A stretch of 64,000 bases of DNA from Streptomyces longisporoflavus (GCF_014649775.1 NZ_BMTR01000002.1:1-64000), one strand, 5' to 3'. Numbered from the stretch's first letter, positions 27,862 through 36,947 are shown. Numbers and translations: made by a program. Notes: generated from the sequence alone by a model not told the origin.

Positions 27862-29394
27862 CTACCGCGGTTCCACCCGCTGCAGGCCGGCGCGACGCAC
27901 CACCTCGGGACCGGTCTTCGCCGCCTGTGCCACCAGTGCGCGCCCGTCCCAGTCCGGCGGCCAGCCCTCCCACAACCGCAGCTTGCCGTCGACCACGACG
28001 GCGGTGATCTGGTCGCGGTTCGCCAGACGCACCAGTTCCCACTCCAGGTCCCACGAGGGGGTGAGCTCGGGGACGTTGACGTCCACGACAAGGAAGTCCG
28101 CGGCCTTGCCCACCGCGATCTCCCCGGTCACCTTGCCGAGACCGAGCGCGTCGGCGCTGAGTGACGTCGCGTGCTCCAGCCACAGCCGTCCCGCGCCGCA
28201 CGAGGAATCCCCCGCCGCGATGCCGTACGCAAGCCGTTGCGCCGTCTCCGCGGCGTCCACCAGACGGAATCCGTCGCCGCGTGTGCCGTCGGTGCCGGTA
28301 CCGAAGCGCACCCCCATCGCGGCCAGCATCGTGGCGTGTGCAACGGCGTTGCCCTTCCAGGCACTGGCCACGGGGTTGTAACTGATGGCCGCTCCGGAGT
28401 CGGCCAGCATCCGCATCTCGCCGGGCGTGAGCAGAGTGGCATGCGAGCCGAGCGTATGCGGGCCCAGCGCCCCGAGATGACGCAAGTACTCGACCGGCCG
28501 CCGCCCCACGCTCTTCAACGACCTCTCCACGGAGGCCAGGTGTTCGTTGACGTGAATCTGGAACACCGCGCCGGCCTCACGGCACAAGTCCGCCGTCCGC
28601 TTGAGTGTTCTCGCGGGCGCGTCTTCGGGCACGGGAATGGCCAGTGAGGGGTGGATCAGCGGATGCGCTTCCCACCGGCGCAGATGTTCCGGCCCGCCCT
28701 TGCCGTCAGAAACGACCTTGGACAGGACGCACCGGACACCGGCCTCTTCCGTTGCCTTCGCGACCACGGCCACGTCGACCGGCGCCCGCGTCCCGGCATC
28801 GGCGACCGTCGTGAAGCCGCCACGCAGCGCCTCCAGGGAGGCCAGCTTCGCGGATATGTAGGCACTCTCCTTGTCGAGGGCGTGCTCCAGCGGCTCCCAT
28901 ATCGTCTTGAAGATCTCCGAAGGCTGCCCGAACGACTGGGCCTTGCCGAAACTCTGCGTCAAGTGATGATGTGCGTCGACGAAGCCCGGCATGATCAAGT
29001 GGTTGTCCAGCCGCACCGGCCGCAGGCCGGGATGCGCGGCCATGAGCTCGCGCGCAGGACCCACCGCCCGGAACTTGGTGCCGTCGACGAGCACGGCCTG
29101 GCCGCGCTTCGGCCCCTCCGGCAGCAGCAGCAGCTCCGGTACGAGCAATTTCCGGGCCCCGTTGAACTGTTCTGCCCGCACCGCACCGGAAGTGCCGGCC
29201 CTGCTTGCGGGGCGTGTGGTCGCGCCGGCGCTCCCGGCGGCCGGAACACCGATGAGCCCGGTGGCTCCCGCCAACCCCGCCCCGAAGAGAATTCCGCGTC
29301 TGCCCGGCTGCGCCCCCACACCCTCCCGCCCCTGCTCATGCCCTTCGCCCTGCCCCTGCTCTGCCGACTGCTCGTCCTGCTGCTCGCTCGTCAA
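27862..29394 (-). CDS. Secreted amidohydrolase (Tat signal)
   Basis: A 510-residue metal-dependent hydrolase of the amidohydrolase superfamily, TrzN/cytosine-deaminase-like. A Gln/Glu-rich leader of ~30 residues precedes a twin-arginine signal (RRGILFGAGLAGATGLIG). Metal ligands: GFVDAHHHL, IHVNEH, GSHATLL and the late Asp in GTGTDGTRGDG. The C-terminus has GEIAVGKAADFLVVDV, the usual composite-sheet return. The start at TTG 29394 follows AAGGG; a shorter start inside the Gln-rich leader is possible. It faces the GntR-MFS pair convergently. Substrate not predictable. Confidence 0.82.
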   Translation of the reverse strand: MTSEQQDEQSAEQGQGEGHEQGREGVGAQPGRRGILFGAGLAGATGLIGVPAAGSAGATTRPASRAGTSGAVRAEQFNGARKLLVPELLLLPEGPKRGQAVLVDGTKFRAVGPARELMAAHPGLRPVRLDNHLIMPGFVDAHHHLTQSFGKAQSFGQPSEIFKTIWEPLEHALDKESAYISAKLASLEALRGGFTTVADAGTRAPVDVAVVAKATEEAGVRCVLSKVVSDGKGGPEHLRRWEAHPLIHPSLAIPVPEDAPARTLKRTADLCREAGAVFQIHVNEHLASVERSLKSVGRRPVEYLRHLGALGPHTLGSHATLLTPGEMRMLADSGAAISYNPVASAWKGNAVAHATMLAAMGVRFGTGTDGTRGDGFRLVDAAETAQRLAYGIAAGDSSCGAGRLWLEHATSLSADALGLGKVTGEIAVGKAADFLVVDVNVPELTPSWDLEWELVRLANRDQITAVVVDGKLRLWEGWPPDWDGRALVAQAAKTGPEVVRRAGLQRVEPR

Positions 29395-29934
29395 CTCACT
29401 CGCCCTTCACATGCCTGCGCAGTCCTGATTCCACGCACGCCGGACTCCGCGTGCGGGCGACAGCAGTGCGCCGTACATACGGCGAAATCCGTCGTCAGCC
29501 CTACGCGAGGCCGGTCGTGCGGAGTGGCCCGACCCTAGGACGACCCTCGGTTGTGGAACAAGACTTCCGGCATGCGGCATTCAGGTGCCCGAGAGGACAG
29601 GTGGCGCAACCGTCGCGCGCAATCACCGAGCCCCTGGTCAAGCCGCACAACCGACCTGCCCGAAGTGGCGTAACTTCACCGAAACATGGCGTAGGCCGGG
29701 CAGCCCGAGAGCCTGCATACCCGAAAGCCATATGGCAAGGGAATGAACAGCGGAAACGTACATCGAAGTACCGCAGAGCACGGGAAGCGCCTTGCAAACA
29801 CGGGCGCACCCCCACGCGCAGTCGGGTTTCCCGCAAAGTGGCAGCCACGCAGGGTCAAGGCCGTGTAGTGATGGGCAGAGGTGAGGAAGCGACTGTTCCC
29901 ACGCGGCCAGTCCCCGCACGTCAGGAGTTGACCT
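29395..29934. other. Long intergenic region, lower GC
   Basis: 540 bases between the divergent amidohydrolase and STAS genes. GC is lower from about 29640 to 29830. Short dyads are visible: CGCCGTA/ACGGCG around 29470-29485, GAAGT/ACTTC around 29662-29678, and GTAC/GTAC around 29758-29772. These may be promoter or operator sites. I see no supported gene. Confidence 0.5.
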
Positions 29935-30279
29935 ATGTCCGGCAGCGTCGGCCGTCCCCGGCTCACCGTGGAGCAGTACGCACGGGAGGGCTCCTGGGTC
30001 GTGGCAGCCCGGGGAGAGCTCGACGCCGACTCCATCGCTCCGCTGGATCGAGCGACGCAGGCTGCGGTTGCGGCGGTTCCCACGCTCGTCGTGGACCTGG
30101 GCGCGGTGACGTTCGCCGATTCCTCCGCCCTGAATCTGCTCCTGCTCCTCCATCACTCCACCGCGTTGCGCGTGGCGGCACCCCAACCCCAGCTCATGCG
30201 CGTGCTGCACGTCACGGGCGCCGACCGGGTCTTGAACATCTACCCGTCGACGGATCACGCCTGCGCGGCCAAGACCTGA
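29935..30279 (+). CDS. STAS-domain anti-sigma factor antagonist
   Basis: 114 residues with the STAS fold. The phosphorylation loop is VTFADSSALNLLLLLHHS, with the Asp-Ser-Ser where RsbV/SpoIIAA-type antagonists are phosphorylated by an anti-sigma kinase. Flanking strands (SWVVAARGELDADSIAPL and LVVDLGAV) fit. AGGAGT is a good ribosome-binding site. It lies directly upstream of a SigB-family sigma gene, which supports a partner-switching role. The cognate kinase must be encoded elsewhere. Confidence 0.88.
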   Translation: MSGSVGRPRLTVEQYAREGSWVVAARGELDADSIAPLDRATQAAVAAVPTLVVDLGAVTFADSSALNLLLLLHHSTALRVAAPQPQLMRVLHVTGADRVLNIYPSTDHACAAKT

Positions 30280-30339
30280 ACGAGCGGCGGCAGGGCGGGA
30301 GGCGAGTTCACTGTCGCCCACAAGGGGTTCGAATGGGTG

Positions 30340-30414
30340 GTTTGTCCCTAAAAGCGAGGGGCAGACGGTCGTTGGAGTGCTTGGGACAACAGGTGCTGCT
30401 CAAGGTGAAGACCA
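30340..30414 (+). promoter_or_regulatory. Leader/promoter block shared by the two SigB-family genes (copy 2)
   Basis: GTTTGT, 13 bases, GGGCAG, then TGCTTGGGACAACAGG and AAGACCAG: nearly the same sequence and spacing as 24170-24243. It lies between the STAS gene stop and the sigma start and ends about 45 bases before the start codon. Conservation outside the coding part implies selection on a shared promoter or leader. Confidence 0.6.
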
Positions 30415-30459
30415 GGCGCCCCCACCCTGGTCACCCCGACCGCGATGAGGAGCATCCCC

Positions 30460-31356
30460 ATGCCCGCCCGGTATCCCTATGACGACGCTCCCGCCACCGA
30501 GCAGACCTTCCGCCACCTGGCCGTCACTCGTGCGGGCCGCGAACGCGACGCGCTGAGGGAGGAGTTGGTGGAGGCCTGGCTGCCGATGGCCCGCCGCCTG
30601 GCCGGCCGGTTCCGCCACAAGGGCGAGAGCATGGAGGACCTGGTCCAGGTCGCGGCCCTGGGTCTGATCAAAGCGGTCGAACGCTACGACCCCGACCGCG
30701 GCGCCTTCGCCTGCTACGCCGTCCCCACCATCACCGGCGAACTGCGCCGCCACTTCCGCGACCACAGCTGGGACGTGCACGTCCCGCGCCGGGTCCAGGA
30801 ACTTCGCAACAGGGTCCGCAGCGTCCGCCAGGACCTGATGAACCGGCCCGACCACCCCGCCGAGCCCGACCTCGAAGAGATCGCCGCGCAGGCAGGACTC
30901 ACCCTGCCGGAAGTGCACCACGGCATGGAGGCCTGGGATCGCAACAGCAGCCTGTCCCTGGACGCCGACACCGCCCAGCACGGCGACGGCTTCACTCTCG
31001 CCGACACCCTCGGACAGACCGATCCCGGCTACGACCTGGCCACCGACCGCGAAGCCGCCAGGGAGGGCCTTGCCCGACTCTCGGAACGGGAACGCAGAAT
31101 TCTCTACCTGCGCTTCTTCGAAGAGATGCCGCAGTCACAGATCGCCGAGGAAATCGGCGTCTCCCAGATGCACGTATCCCGCCTCATCCTCCGCAGCTGC
31201 GCCCGGGTCCGCGAGTACTCCCGGGCAGGCGAGCCGCACTCCCCCGCGCCGGGGCGGCGATCCGGCCGACCGTGCGCAACGGACAGCACGCCGCCGCACA
31301 CGAAGGACCCGGGCACCGTCCCCACGCCGCGGGGCGCCACCAAGACGAGACCGTGA
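30460..31356 (+). CDS. SigB/SigF/SigG-family sigma factor, copy 2
   Basis: 298 residues, paralogous to the sigma at 24297. Region 2 is MEDLVQVAALGLIKAVERYD then CYAVPTITGELRRHFRDHSW. Region 4 is LSERERRILYLRFFEEMPQS then QIAEEIGVSQMHVSRL. It differs by a ~45-residue Pro/Arg/Thr-rich C-terminal extension of unknown role. The ATG at 30460 follows GAGGAG. The STAS antagonist lies immediately upstream on the same strand. Its promoter block matches that of copy 1, so the pair arose by duplication with regulatory DNA included. Confidence 0.9.
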   Translation: MPARYPYDDAPATEQTFRHLAVTRAGRERDALREELVEAWLPMARRLAGRFRHKGESMEDLVQVAALGLIKAVERYDPDRGAFACYAVPTITGELRRHFRDHSWDVHVPRRVQELRNRVRSVRQDLMNRPDHPAEPDLEEIAAQAGLTLPEVHHGMEAWDRNSSLSLDADTAQHGDGFTLADTLGQTDPGYDLATDREAAREGLARLSERERRILYLRFFEEMPQSQIAEEIGVSQMHVSRLILRSCARVREYSRAGEPHSPAPGRRSGRPCATDSTPPHTKDPGTVPTPRGATKTRP

Positions 31357-31397
31357 GCGGCGCCTTGCCCGCACAGTGCGCACGGACCGCACTGCGG

Positions 31398-31433
31398 TGC
31401 GGCCCGGCCCCCGCTCGGGAGGGCCGAGCCGCA
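31398..31433. terminator. Terminator between convergent sigma and chitinase genes
   Basis: A 13-bp inverted repeat with one mismatch (TGCGGCCCGGCCC against GGGCCGAGCCGCA) and a 10-nt loop lies between the two stop codons. It could end both transcripts. Confidence 0.65.
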
Positions 31434-31482
31434 GCCCGGAATGCCGCGGGGCCCGGATGTCTGCGCCCCGCCAGGCCGTCCG

Positions 31483-33222
31483 CTAGGGAAGGCTGTGGAC
31501 CTTCGGGCCGACGGAGTTCGACCAGGCGTGTCCCGCCGTCGCGTCCCAGTTCGTGGACCACGTCATGGCGCCGCGCAGCGTCGGGTACGTCTTCGACGGC
31601 TTGAAGGAGCCGCAACCGGTGCCGCGGGCCAGGCAGTCGAGGGCGTTGTTCACGACCGACGGGGCCACATAGCCGCTGCCCGCGCCGCGCGTCGACGCCG
31701 GCACGCCGATGCCGACCTGCGACGGGTCGAGGCCGCCCTCCAGCTGGATGCAGGCGAGCGCCGTCAGGAAGTCCACGCTGCCCTGGCTGTAGACCTTGCC
31801 GTCGCAGCCCAGCATCGACCCGCTGTTGTAGTACTGCATGTTGACGACCGTGAGGATGTCCTTCACGTTCAGCGCCGTCTGGAAGTACCCGCCGGAGGTG
31901 GACTGCATGTCGATGGTCTGCGGCGCCATCGTGAGCACCATCTTCGGGCCCGCCTTCGCCGAGAGCTGGCGCAGCGCCTTGGTCATGTAGGTCGGGTTGA
32001 GGCCGTTCTCCAGGTCGATGTCGACGCCGCTGAACCCGTACTCCTGCATCAGCGCGTAGGCGCTGTCGGCGAACGCCGTCGCGGAGGCGTCACTGTTGAC
32101 CGAGATGGTGCCCTTCTCGCCGCCGACCGAGAGAATCACGGACTTGCCCGCGGCCTTCTTCGCGGCGATGTCCGCCTTGAAGTCGGCGGTGGAGGCATAG
32201 CCGACGGCCGGGTCCAGGTTGAAGGTGATCTGGCCGGGCGTGGTGGTGGCATCGGCGAAGGAGACGGCGATGATGTCGTACTGCGAGGACACGTCCCGCA
32301 GCTTCTGCACCGTCGCGCCGTTGTCGAAGTTCTGCCAGTAGCCGGTCAGCGCGTGCTTGGGTACGGTGCCGCCGTCTCCGCCGCCGTCCCCCTTGGCGGT
32401 TTTCGCGGACACCGCCGTCGACTTCGCGGACTCCCCCGCCGCGTTCGTGGCGCTCACCTGGAAGCTGTAGGTGGTCTCCGGCGCAAGTCCGGTGACGGTG
32501 GCGGAAGCGCCGCTGACCGCGGCGACCTTCGTGCCGTCGCGGTAGACGGTGTAGCCGGTGGCCGTGGACACCGGGGTCCAGGACAGGTCGACCGACGTGG
32601 ATGTCGTCGTGCCCGCCTTGAGGCCGGCGGGCACAGCCGGTATCTCCACCGGGTCGGTGCCGCCGCCCCCGTCGGGGCCGAGGACGCTCACGTCGTCCAC
32701 GTGATACGCGCTCTGCCCGTACCAGCCGTGCGTGTACACGGTGACCGACGTGGTGTTCGCGCCGGTCGTGAAGCTGGTGGAAAGCTGCTGCCAGGACGAG
32801 TTGCCCGGCGTCCAGGTCGACACGTCGGTGGTGCCGGTACTGCGGGCACCCAGATAGGCATAGGAGCCCTGCACCCAACTGCTGAGCTTGTACGTCGAGT
32901 TGGGCTTCACCTTGACGATCTGGGAACACTCGGCGTGGTTCTGCCCCGACGGCGTGGCCTTGAGCGCCTTCGCCCCGCCGTGCACGGGTGACGTGACGGC
33001 GGCGCCGCTGCCTGCGGCGCAGGTCCAGTTGCTCAGGTCCGACTCGAACCCGGCGTTCTTGGCGACGTTGACGTCCGCCGCCGCGGAGTCCGCCACCCCG
33101 GCGTCCGCCGACTGCGCGGGCGCGGCAAGCGCGGTGACGGCGAGTGCCGTGGCCGCACCGACGGCGATCGCTGCGCCGATTCTCCGGCGAACGCCGGATC
33201 TGCCCTTACGTACACGGTCCAC
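31483..33222 (-). CDS. Secreted GH18 chitinase with CBM and fibronectin III domain
   Basis: 579 residues from a GTG with GGAGG 6 bases upstream. Layout: signal peptide (VRRRIGAAIAVGAATALAVT, cut near AAPAQSA), a carbohydrate-binding module (about 45-180), a FnIII domain (about 190-275, VPAGLKAGTTTSTSVDLSW), a Gly-rich linker, then GH18 (about 290-579). The catalytic motif reads FSGVDIDLE, so the first Asp of the usual DxxDxDxE is Ser, while the catalytic Glu (about 405) and two Asp remain. NMQYYNS and GAMTWSTNWD fit the barrel. The DasR-type site upstream implies induction by amino sugars. Extracellular chitin degradation is the expected role. Confidence 0.88.
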   Translation of the reverse strand: MDRVRKGRSGVRRRIGAAIAVGAATALAVTALAAPAQSADAGVADSAAADVNVAKNAGFESDLSNWTCAAGSGAAVTSPVHGGAKALKATPSGQNHAECSQIVKVKPNSTYKLSSWVQGSYAYLGARSTGTTDVSTWTPGNSSWQQLSTSFTTGANTTSVTVYTHGWYGQSAYHVDDVSVLGPDGGGGTDPVEIPAVPAGLKAGTTTSTSVDLSWTPVSTATGYTVYRDGTKVAAVSGASATVTGLAPETTYSFQVSATNAAGESAKSTAVSAKTAKGDGGGDGGTVPKHALTGYWQNFDNGATVQKLRDVSSQYDIIAVSFADATTTPGQITFNLDPAVGYASTADFKADIAAKKAAGKSVILSVGGEKGTISVNSDASATAFADSAYALMQEYGFSGVDIDLENGLNPTYMTKALRQLSAKAGPKMVLTMAPQTIDMQSTSGGYFQTALNVKDILTVVNMQYYNSGSMLGCDGKVYSQGSVDFLTALACIQLEGGLDPSQVGIGVPASTRGAGSGYVAPSVVNNALDCLARGTGCGSFKPSKTYPTLRGAMTWSTNWDATAGHAWSNSVGPKVHSLP

Positions 33223-33288
33223 GGAATGCCTCCAGGGAGAAGCGAAGAACGAGGGTGAGAGCCGGTGGCCACCGCTACTGTGCGCAAA

Positions 33289-33320
33289 GCTGGTCCAGAC
33301 CAATCGAGTTGTCAAGACCT
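33289..33320 (-). promoter_or_regulatory. DasR-responsive element and second chi-type repeat
   Basis: GCTGGTCCAGACCAAT at 33289-33304 fits the DasR binding consensus (a palindrome around TGGTCTAGACCA). A second related 12-mer, TTGTCAAGACCT, starts 18 bases later at 33309, giving the paired direct repeats known from Streptomyces chitinase promoters. The site lies about 70 bases upstream of the chitinase start codon. Confidence 0.8.
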
Positions 33321-33514
33321 CTGGCGAAACGCGCCGACGCCGGAGTCAGACATTTCGAACGCGGAGCACACGGAGGCACCACGAAACCCCTCCTCCGGAA
33401 CCCCCGTTCACCGGACACCGTGATCTACGTACACCACAATGACCAACAATTCGTTGCCGTCACGGCGGTTGCCCGTCCGGAACACCTCGTGGGCGAACGA
33501 GAAAGGGAGATGAC

Positions 33515-34327
33515 GTGAGGGAGAGCCAGCACCCGTCAGCTGTGTCGGGCAGGCTGAACACCGCGGTCGCGCACAACGCACGCGTGTGGAACTACTGGAT
33601 CGGCGGAAAAGACAACTACGAGATCGACCAACGCGTGGGCGACCAGGTCGCCACGATGTTCCCGGTGATCCGGGACGTGGCACGCGCCGACCGCCGATTC
33701 CTCGGCCGCACGGTCCGATTCCTGACCGCCGACTGTGCGGTACGGCAGTTCCTTGACATCGGAACCGGCCTGCCGACCCTCGACAACACCCACGAGATCG
33801 CCCAGCGGATCGCACCCGAATCCCGGATCGTCTATGTCGACAACGACCCCATCGTGCTGGTCCACGCCCGCAGCCTGCTGACAGGCACCGCCCGGGGAGC
33901 CACCGACTACATCGACACCGATGTCCGCGACCCGGACAAAGTCATGCAGGGCGCGGCGGCCACCCTCGACCTCGACCAGCCCGTCGCGGTCATGATGCTG
34001 GGCATCCTCAACTTCGTCCTCGACACGGACGAGGCACGGGACATCGTACGAAGGATCATGGCCTCGGTCCCTTCCGGCAGCTACCTCGCCCTGACGCACC
34101 CCACCACCGACACCGACCTGGGCGGCGAGGGCAACGTCGAGGCCATGGCGTTCTGGAACGAGAACGCCACCCCGCCGATCACCGCCCGCAGCCGCGCGGA
34201 GATCAGCTCCTTCTTCGACGGCCTGGACCTGGTCGCCCCCGGCCTGGTGTCGTGCTCGCGATGGCGCGCCGAGCCCGACTCCGGTCCCGTGCTCCCGCAG
34301 TTCGGCGCCCTCGCCCGCAAACCCTGA
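33515..34327 (+). CDS. SAM-dependent methyltransferase, DUF574 family
   Basis: 270 residues. NTAVAHNARVWNYWIGGKDN at the start is the hallmark of the actinobacterial S-adenosyl methyltransferase (DUF574) family. The SAM loop FLDIGTGLPT follows at about residue 90, then VYVDNDPIVLVHA and LGILNFVLDTDEARDIVRRI. GTG start with GGGAGA upstream. These methyltransferases are abundant in Streptomyces and mostly uncharacterised. The LacI gene starts 16 bases after its stop. Confidence 0.88.
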   Translation: MRESQHPSAVSGRLNTAVAHNARVWNYWIGGKDNYEIDQRVGDQVATMFPVIRDVARADRRFLGRTVRFLTADCAVRQFLDIGTGLPTLDNTHEIAQRIAPESRIVYVDNDPIVLVHARSLLTGTARGATDYIDTDVRDPDKVMQGAAATLDLDQPVAVMMLGILNFVLDTDEARDIVRRIMASVPSGSYLALTHPTTDTDLGGEGNVEAMAFWNENATPPITARSRAEISSFFDGLDLVAPGLVSCSRWRAEPDSGPVLPQFGALARKP

Positions 34328-34343
34328 CCCGGGGGTCGGGCTC

Positions 34344-35396
34344 ATGGGCCCCTCCTCTGCGAAGATGACCGCCATGGCCCCGCCCCCGCCCCGCGCCGTC
34401 CGCACCCCGCCCACCAGTAGTGATGTGGCACGTGCCGCCGGAGTGTCACGGGCCACGGTCTCCTATGTCCTCAACAACACCGAGGGCGGACGGGTCAGCG
34501 AAGGGACGCGCACACGGGTGCGGGAGGCGGCCCGTCAGCTCGGCTACGTGCCGCACGCCTCGGCGCGGGCCCTGAGGTCCGGGCGCAGCGGGATCGTATT
34601 GCTGACCGCGCCGGCGGTGACGGTCGGGCAGCTGTTCGCGCGGGCATTCTCCGAGCTGCAGCAGACACTGTCGGATCTGGGCCACACGGCCGTGCTGTAC
34701 GGCCCGACCGGGACCCGCGGTGCGGCGGCCGGCCGGCATTGGGCCGAGCTGCGGCCCGACGCGGTGCTGTCGCTGATGGACGACAGCCTGGACGAGGACG
34801 CGGTGGCCGTACTGCACCAGGCCGGCGTCAAGGTCGTACTCGGCCTCGGCCCTGAGCCGGTCGCGGGCGCCCACGCACTCATCACCGACGAGGAGCAGGT
34901 CGGCTTCCGCGCGGCCAGTCACCTGCTGGCGACCGGCCGCGGGAACCTCGGCGTGATCATGCCCGCCGATCCTTCGCTGCGCGGATTCGCCGAGCCCCGC
35001 CTTGCCGGTGCCGAGCGGGCCGTGCGGGCCCATGGCGCGGGCACCGTCGTACGGCAGGAGCTCGCACTCGACGAGGAAGCGGCGCCGAGTTGGGCCCGTC
35101 AATGCGCGGCCGCCGGGGTCAACGGCCTGTTCGCGTACAACGACGAGTACGCCACGCTGGCCGTACGCGCACTCCTTGACACCGGCGTGCGCGTGCCGGA
35201 GGACATCGCGGTCGTGGGCGCGGACGATCTGCTCATCGGCAGGTTGCTCCGCCCCCGGCTCACGACCGTCCGTCTCGACTACATGCCCTCGCGCGAGATC
35301 GCCGAGCTGCTCGACCGGCTCATCGGCGCCCCCGAAACGCCGCCGGAAACACACGACATGCTCCGCGCGCGACTCGTCGTACGCGAATCCGCCTGA
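34344..35396 (+). CDS. LacI-family transcriptional regulator
   Basis: 350 residues. The helix-turn-helix is TSSDVARAAGVSRATVSYVL followed by VREAARQLGYVPHASARALRSG. The periplasmic-binding-protein-like domain follows (VTVGQLFARAFSELQQTL, FAYNDEYATLAVRALLDTGV, VVGADDL, TTVRLDY). The start may instead be the ATG eight codons in. The downstream MFS gene starts about 210 bases after the stop, and a TTACACGTGTCA palindrome lies between them. I infer local control of the transporter and the SurE-like gene, with a carbohydrate or nucleoside-type inducer. Confidence 0.9.
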   Translation: MGPSSAKMTAMAPPPPRAVRTPPTSSDVARAAGVSRATVSYVLNNTEGGRVSEGTRTRVREAARQLGYVPHASARALRSGRSGIVLLTAPAVTVGQLFARAFSELQQTLSDLGHTAVLYGPTGTRGAAAGRHWAELRPDAVLSLMDDSLDEDAVAVLHQAGVKVVLGLGPEPVAGAHALITDEEQVGFRAASHLLATGRGNLGVIMPADPSLRGFAEPRLAGAERAVRAHGAGTVVRQELALDEEAAPSWARQCAAAGVNGLFAYNDEYATLAVRALLDTGVRVPEDIAVVGADDLLIGRLLRPRLTTVRLDYMPSREIAELLDRLIGAPETPPETHDMLRARLVVRESA

Positions 35397-35521
35397 CCCC
35401 GCCGCTCCTGGCGCTCCTGGCGCCCCTGGCGTTCCTTCAACTCCTCAACGCGGCCTCGGTATACGGGCACCACCGCCTCAAGTAACGAAACCATCGCGGG
35501 CAGTACGACACCTTCCGCTGG

Positions 35522-35533
35522 TTACACGTGTCA
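35522..35533 (+). promoter_or_regulatory. Candidate operator before the MFS gene
   Basis: TTACACGTGTCA is a near-perfect palindrome around ACACGTGT with the central CG typical of LacI-family operators. It lies 73 bases upstream of the MFS start codon and 125 bases after the LacI stop. A perfect version, TTACACGTGTAA, occurs at 42220-42231. Confidence 0.5.
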
Positions 35534-35606
35534 TCTACGCTCCTGCGGAACGCGTGCCCCCAGACGCGTCCCGTTCTCTCAGGAATCGCCTTCCAAGGGG
35601 CCCCTC

Positions 35607-36947
35607 ATGACTCATTCACTTCCTGCAGACGCGCCCGCAGCCGCCGCGGCAGATCGTGCGGGCAGCGCAAACGGCGTCGATCCCGTCACCGCCTCGCGGC
35701 TGCGCCTGCTGTACCTCACGCTGCCGGTCGCCAACGTCGCCCTGTATCTGCTCTGGTTCGGCGTGGGCAGCTTCCTGCTGCCTCTCCAGGTCGCGCGCAT
35801 CACCGGCACGAACGACACCGCCGCGCTGTCCACGGCCAGCACCATCGGCGCTGTACTCGCGACCGTCGGCAACCCGGTCTTCGGCCAGCTCTCCGACCGC
35901 ACCCGCTCCCGCCTCGGCCGCAGGGCCCCCTGGATCCTGCTCTGCGCCTTCCTCGGGGCCCTGGCCCTGACAGCACAGGCGCACGCCACGAGCATCGCCA
36001 TGCTCGGACTGAGCTGGGGCGTGGTGCAGTTCATCATGAACGGCTACCAGGCCGCCCTGACCGCCACGTTGCCCGACCGGGTACCGCCCGCCAAGTACGG
36101 CACCTTCTCCGCACTGGTGGGCCTTGGCATACCGCTCGGCACGATGGCAGCGGCGCTGGTGATCGGCGGTGTGCCGGGCGGCAGGTTCGGCCTGGACGGA
36201 GTGATCGGCGGCTTCGGCGGCCGGTTCGCCGGGGAGAACGGGTACTACCTGATCGCGCTGGCCGTCGTCGCGGCCGCCGCCGTCTTCGTGATCGTGTCGC
36301 CGGACCGGGACGCGCGCGCCCTGCCCCACGAGAGGTTCTCCTTCAAAGCATTCCTCGCCAACTTCTGGGTCAGTCCCCGGAAACACCCCGACTTCGGCTG
36401 GGCGTTCCTCTCGCGTCTCGGCGTCATGCTCGGCTACTTCATCGTCCTGACCTACAACATGTTCCTGCTCGCCGAGCACATCAAGATCCCAGCGCAGGAC
36501 CTGTTGCCGACGGTCGGCTTCCTGATGATCGTCAACGCCCTGTGCACGGTCATCGCCTCCGTCCTGGCAGGACCGATCGCCGACCGCGTCGGCAGGGTCA
36601 AGCCCTTCGTGCTGACGTCCGGGATCGCCGCGGCGCTCGCGCTGACCCTGCCGATGCTGTGGCCCACCGAGAACGGCATGCTCGCGTACAACATCGCCGG
36701 CGGACTGGCCTTCGGGGTGTACATGGCCGTCGACATGGCCCTGATCACCAAGGTCCTTCCGCGCAGCGAGGACGCCGGCAAGGACCTGGGCGTCATCAAC
36801 ATCGCCAACGCCGGCCCGCAGATCCTGGCTCCCTCCATCGCCGGCTGGATAGTCGCCGCCGGCGGCTACGAAGCCCTCTTCCCCATCGCCGCCCTCTTCT
36901 CGCTCATCGGCGCGCTGGGCGTACTGCGCGTGCGCGGCGTCCGGTGA
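35607..36947 (+). CDS. MFS transporter, GPH/sugar-cation symporter-like
   Basis: 446 residues with about twelve hydrophobic segments. TIGAVLATVGNPVFGQLSDR then TRSRLGRRAPWIL is motif A of the glycoside/nucleoside permease-like branch (MelB/GPH-type), and VLAGPIADRVGRVKPFV is its second-half copy. An unusual Gly-rich loop (GGVPGGRFGLDGVIGGFGGR) lies near the middle. It sits between the LacI gene and the secreted SurE-like phosphatase gene and probably imports the product of the latter. Substrate inferred only from context. Confidence 0.82.
   Translation: MTHSLPADAPAAAAADRAGSANGVDPVTASRLRLLYLTLPVANVALYLLWFGVGSFLLPLQVARITGTNDTAALSTASTIGAVLATVGNPVFGQLSDRTRSRLGRRAPWILLCAFLGALALTAQAHATSIAMLGLSWGVVQFIMNGYQAALTATLPDRVPPAKYGTFSALVGLGIPLGTMAAALVIGGVPGGRFGLDGVIGGFGGRFAGENGYYLIALAVVAAAAVFVIVSPDRDARALPHERFSFKAFLANFWVSPRKHPDFGWAFLSRLGVMLGYFIVLTYNMFLLAEHIKIPAQDLLPTVGFLMIVNALCTVIASVLAGPIADRVGRVKPFVLTSGIAAALALTLPMLWPTENGMLAYNIAGGLAFGVYMAVDMALITKVLPRSEDAGKDLGVINIANAGPQILAPSIAGWIVAAGGYEALFPIAALFSLIGALGVLRVRGVR

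Noticed and set aside
24938..28201. A 1087-residue open frame on the minus strand across the sigma, GntR and MFS genes
   Set aside because: It is antisense to three well-supported genes, rich in Arg/Gly/Gln with no domain pattern, and arises from the high third-position GC of those genes.
25216..29678. Shared GTGGCGTAACTTC at about 25216 and 29665
   Set aside because: A single 13-base match with different surroundings, not near equivalent gene starts; not enough to call a regulatory element.
30320..30340. GGGGTTCGAAT resembling a tRNA T-loop
   Set aside because: No acceptor stem, anticodon arm or complementary T-stem around it.
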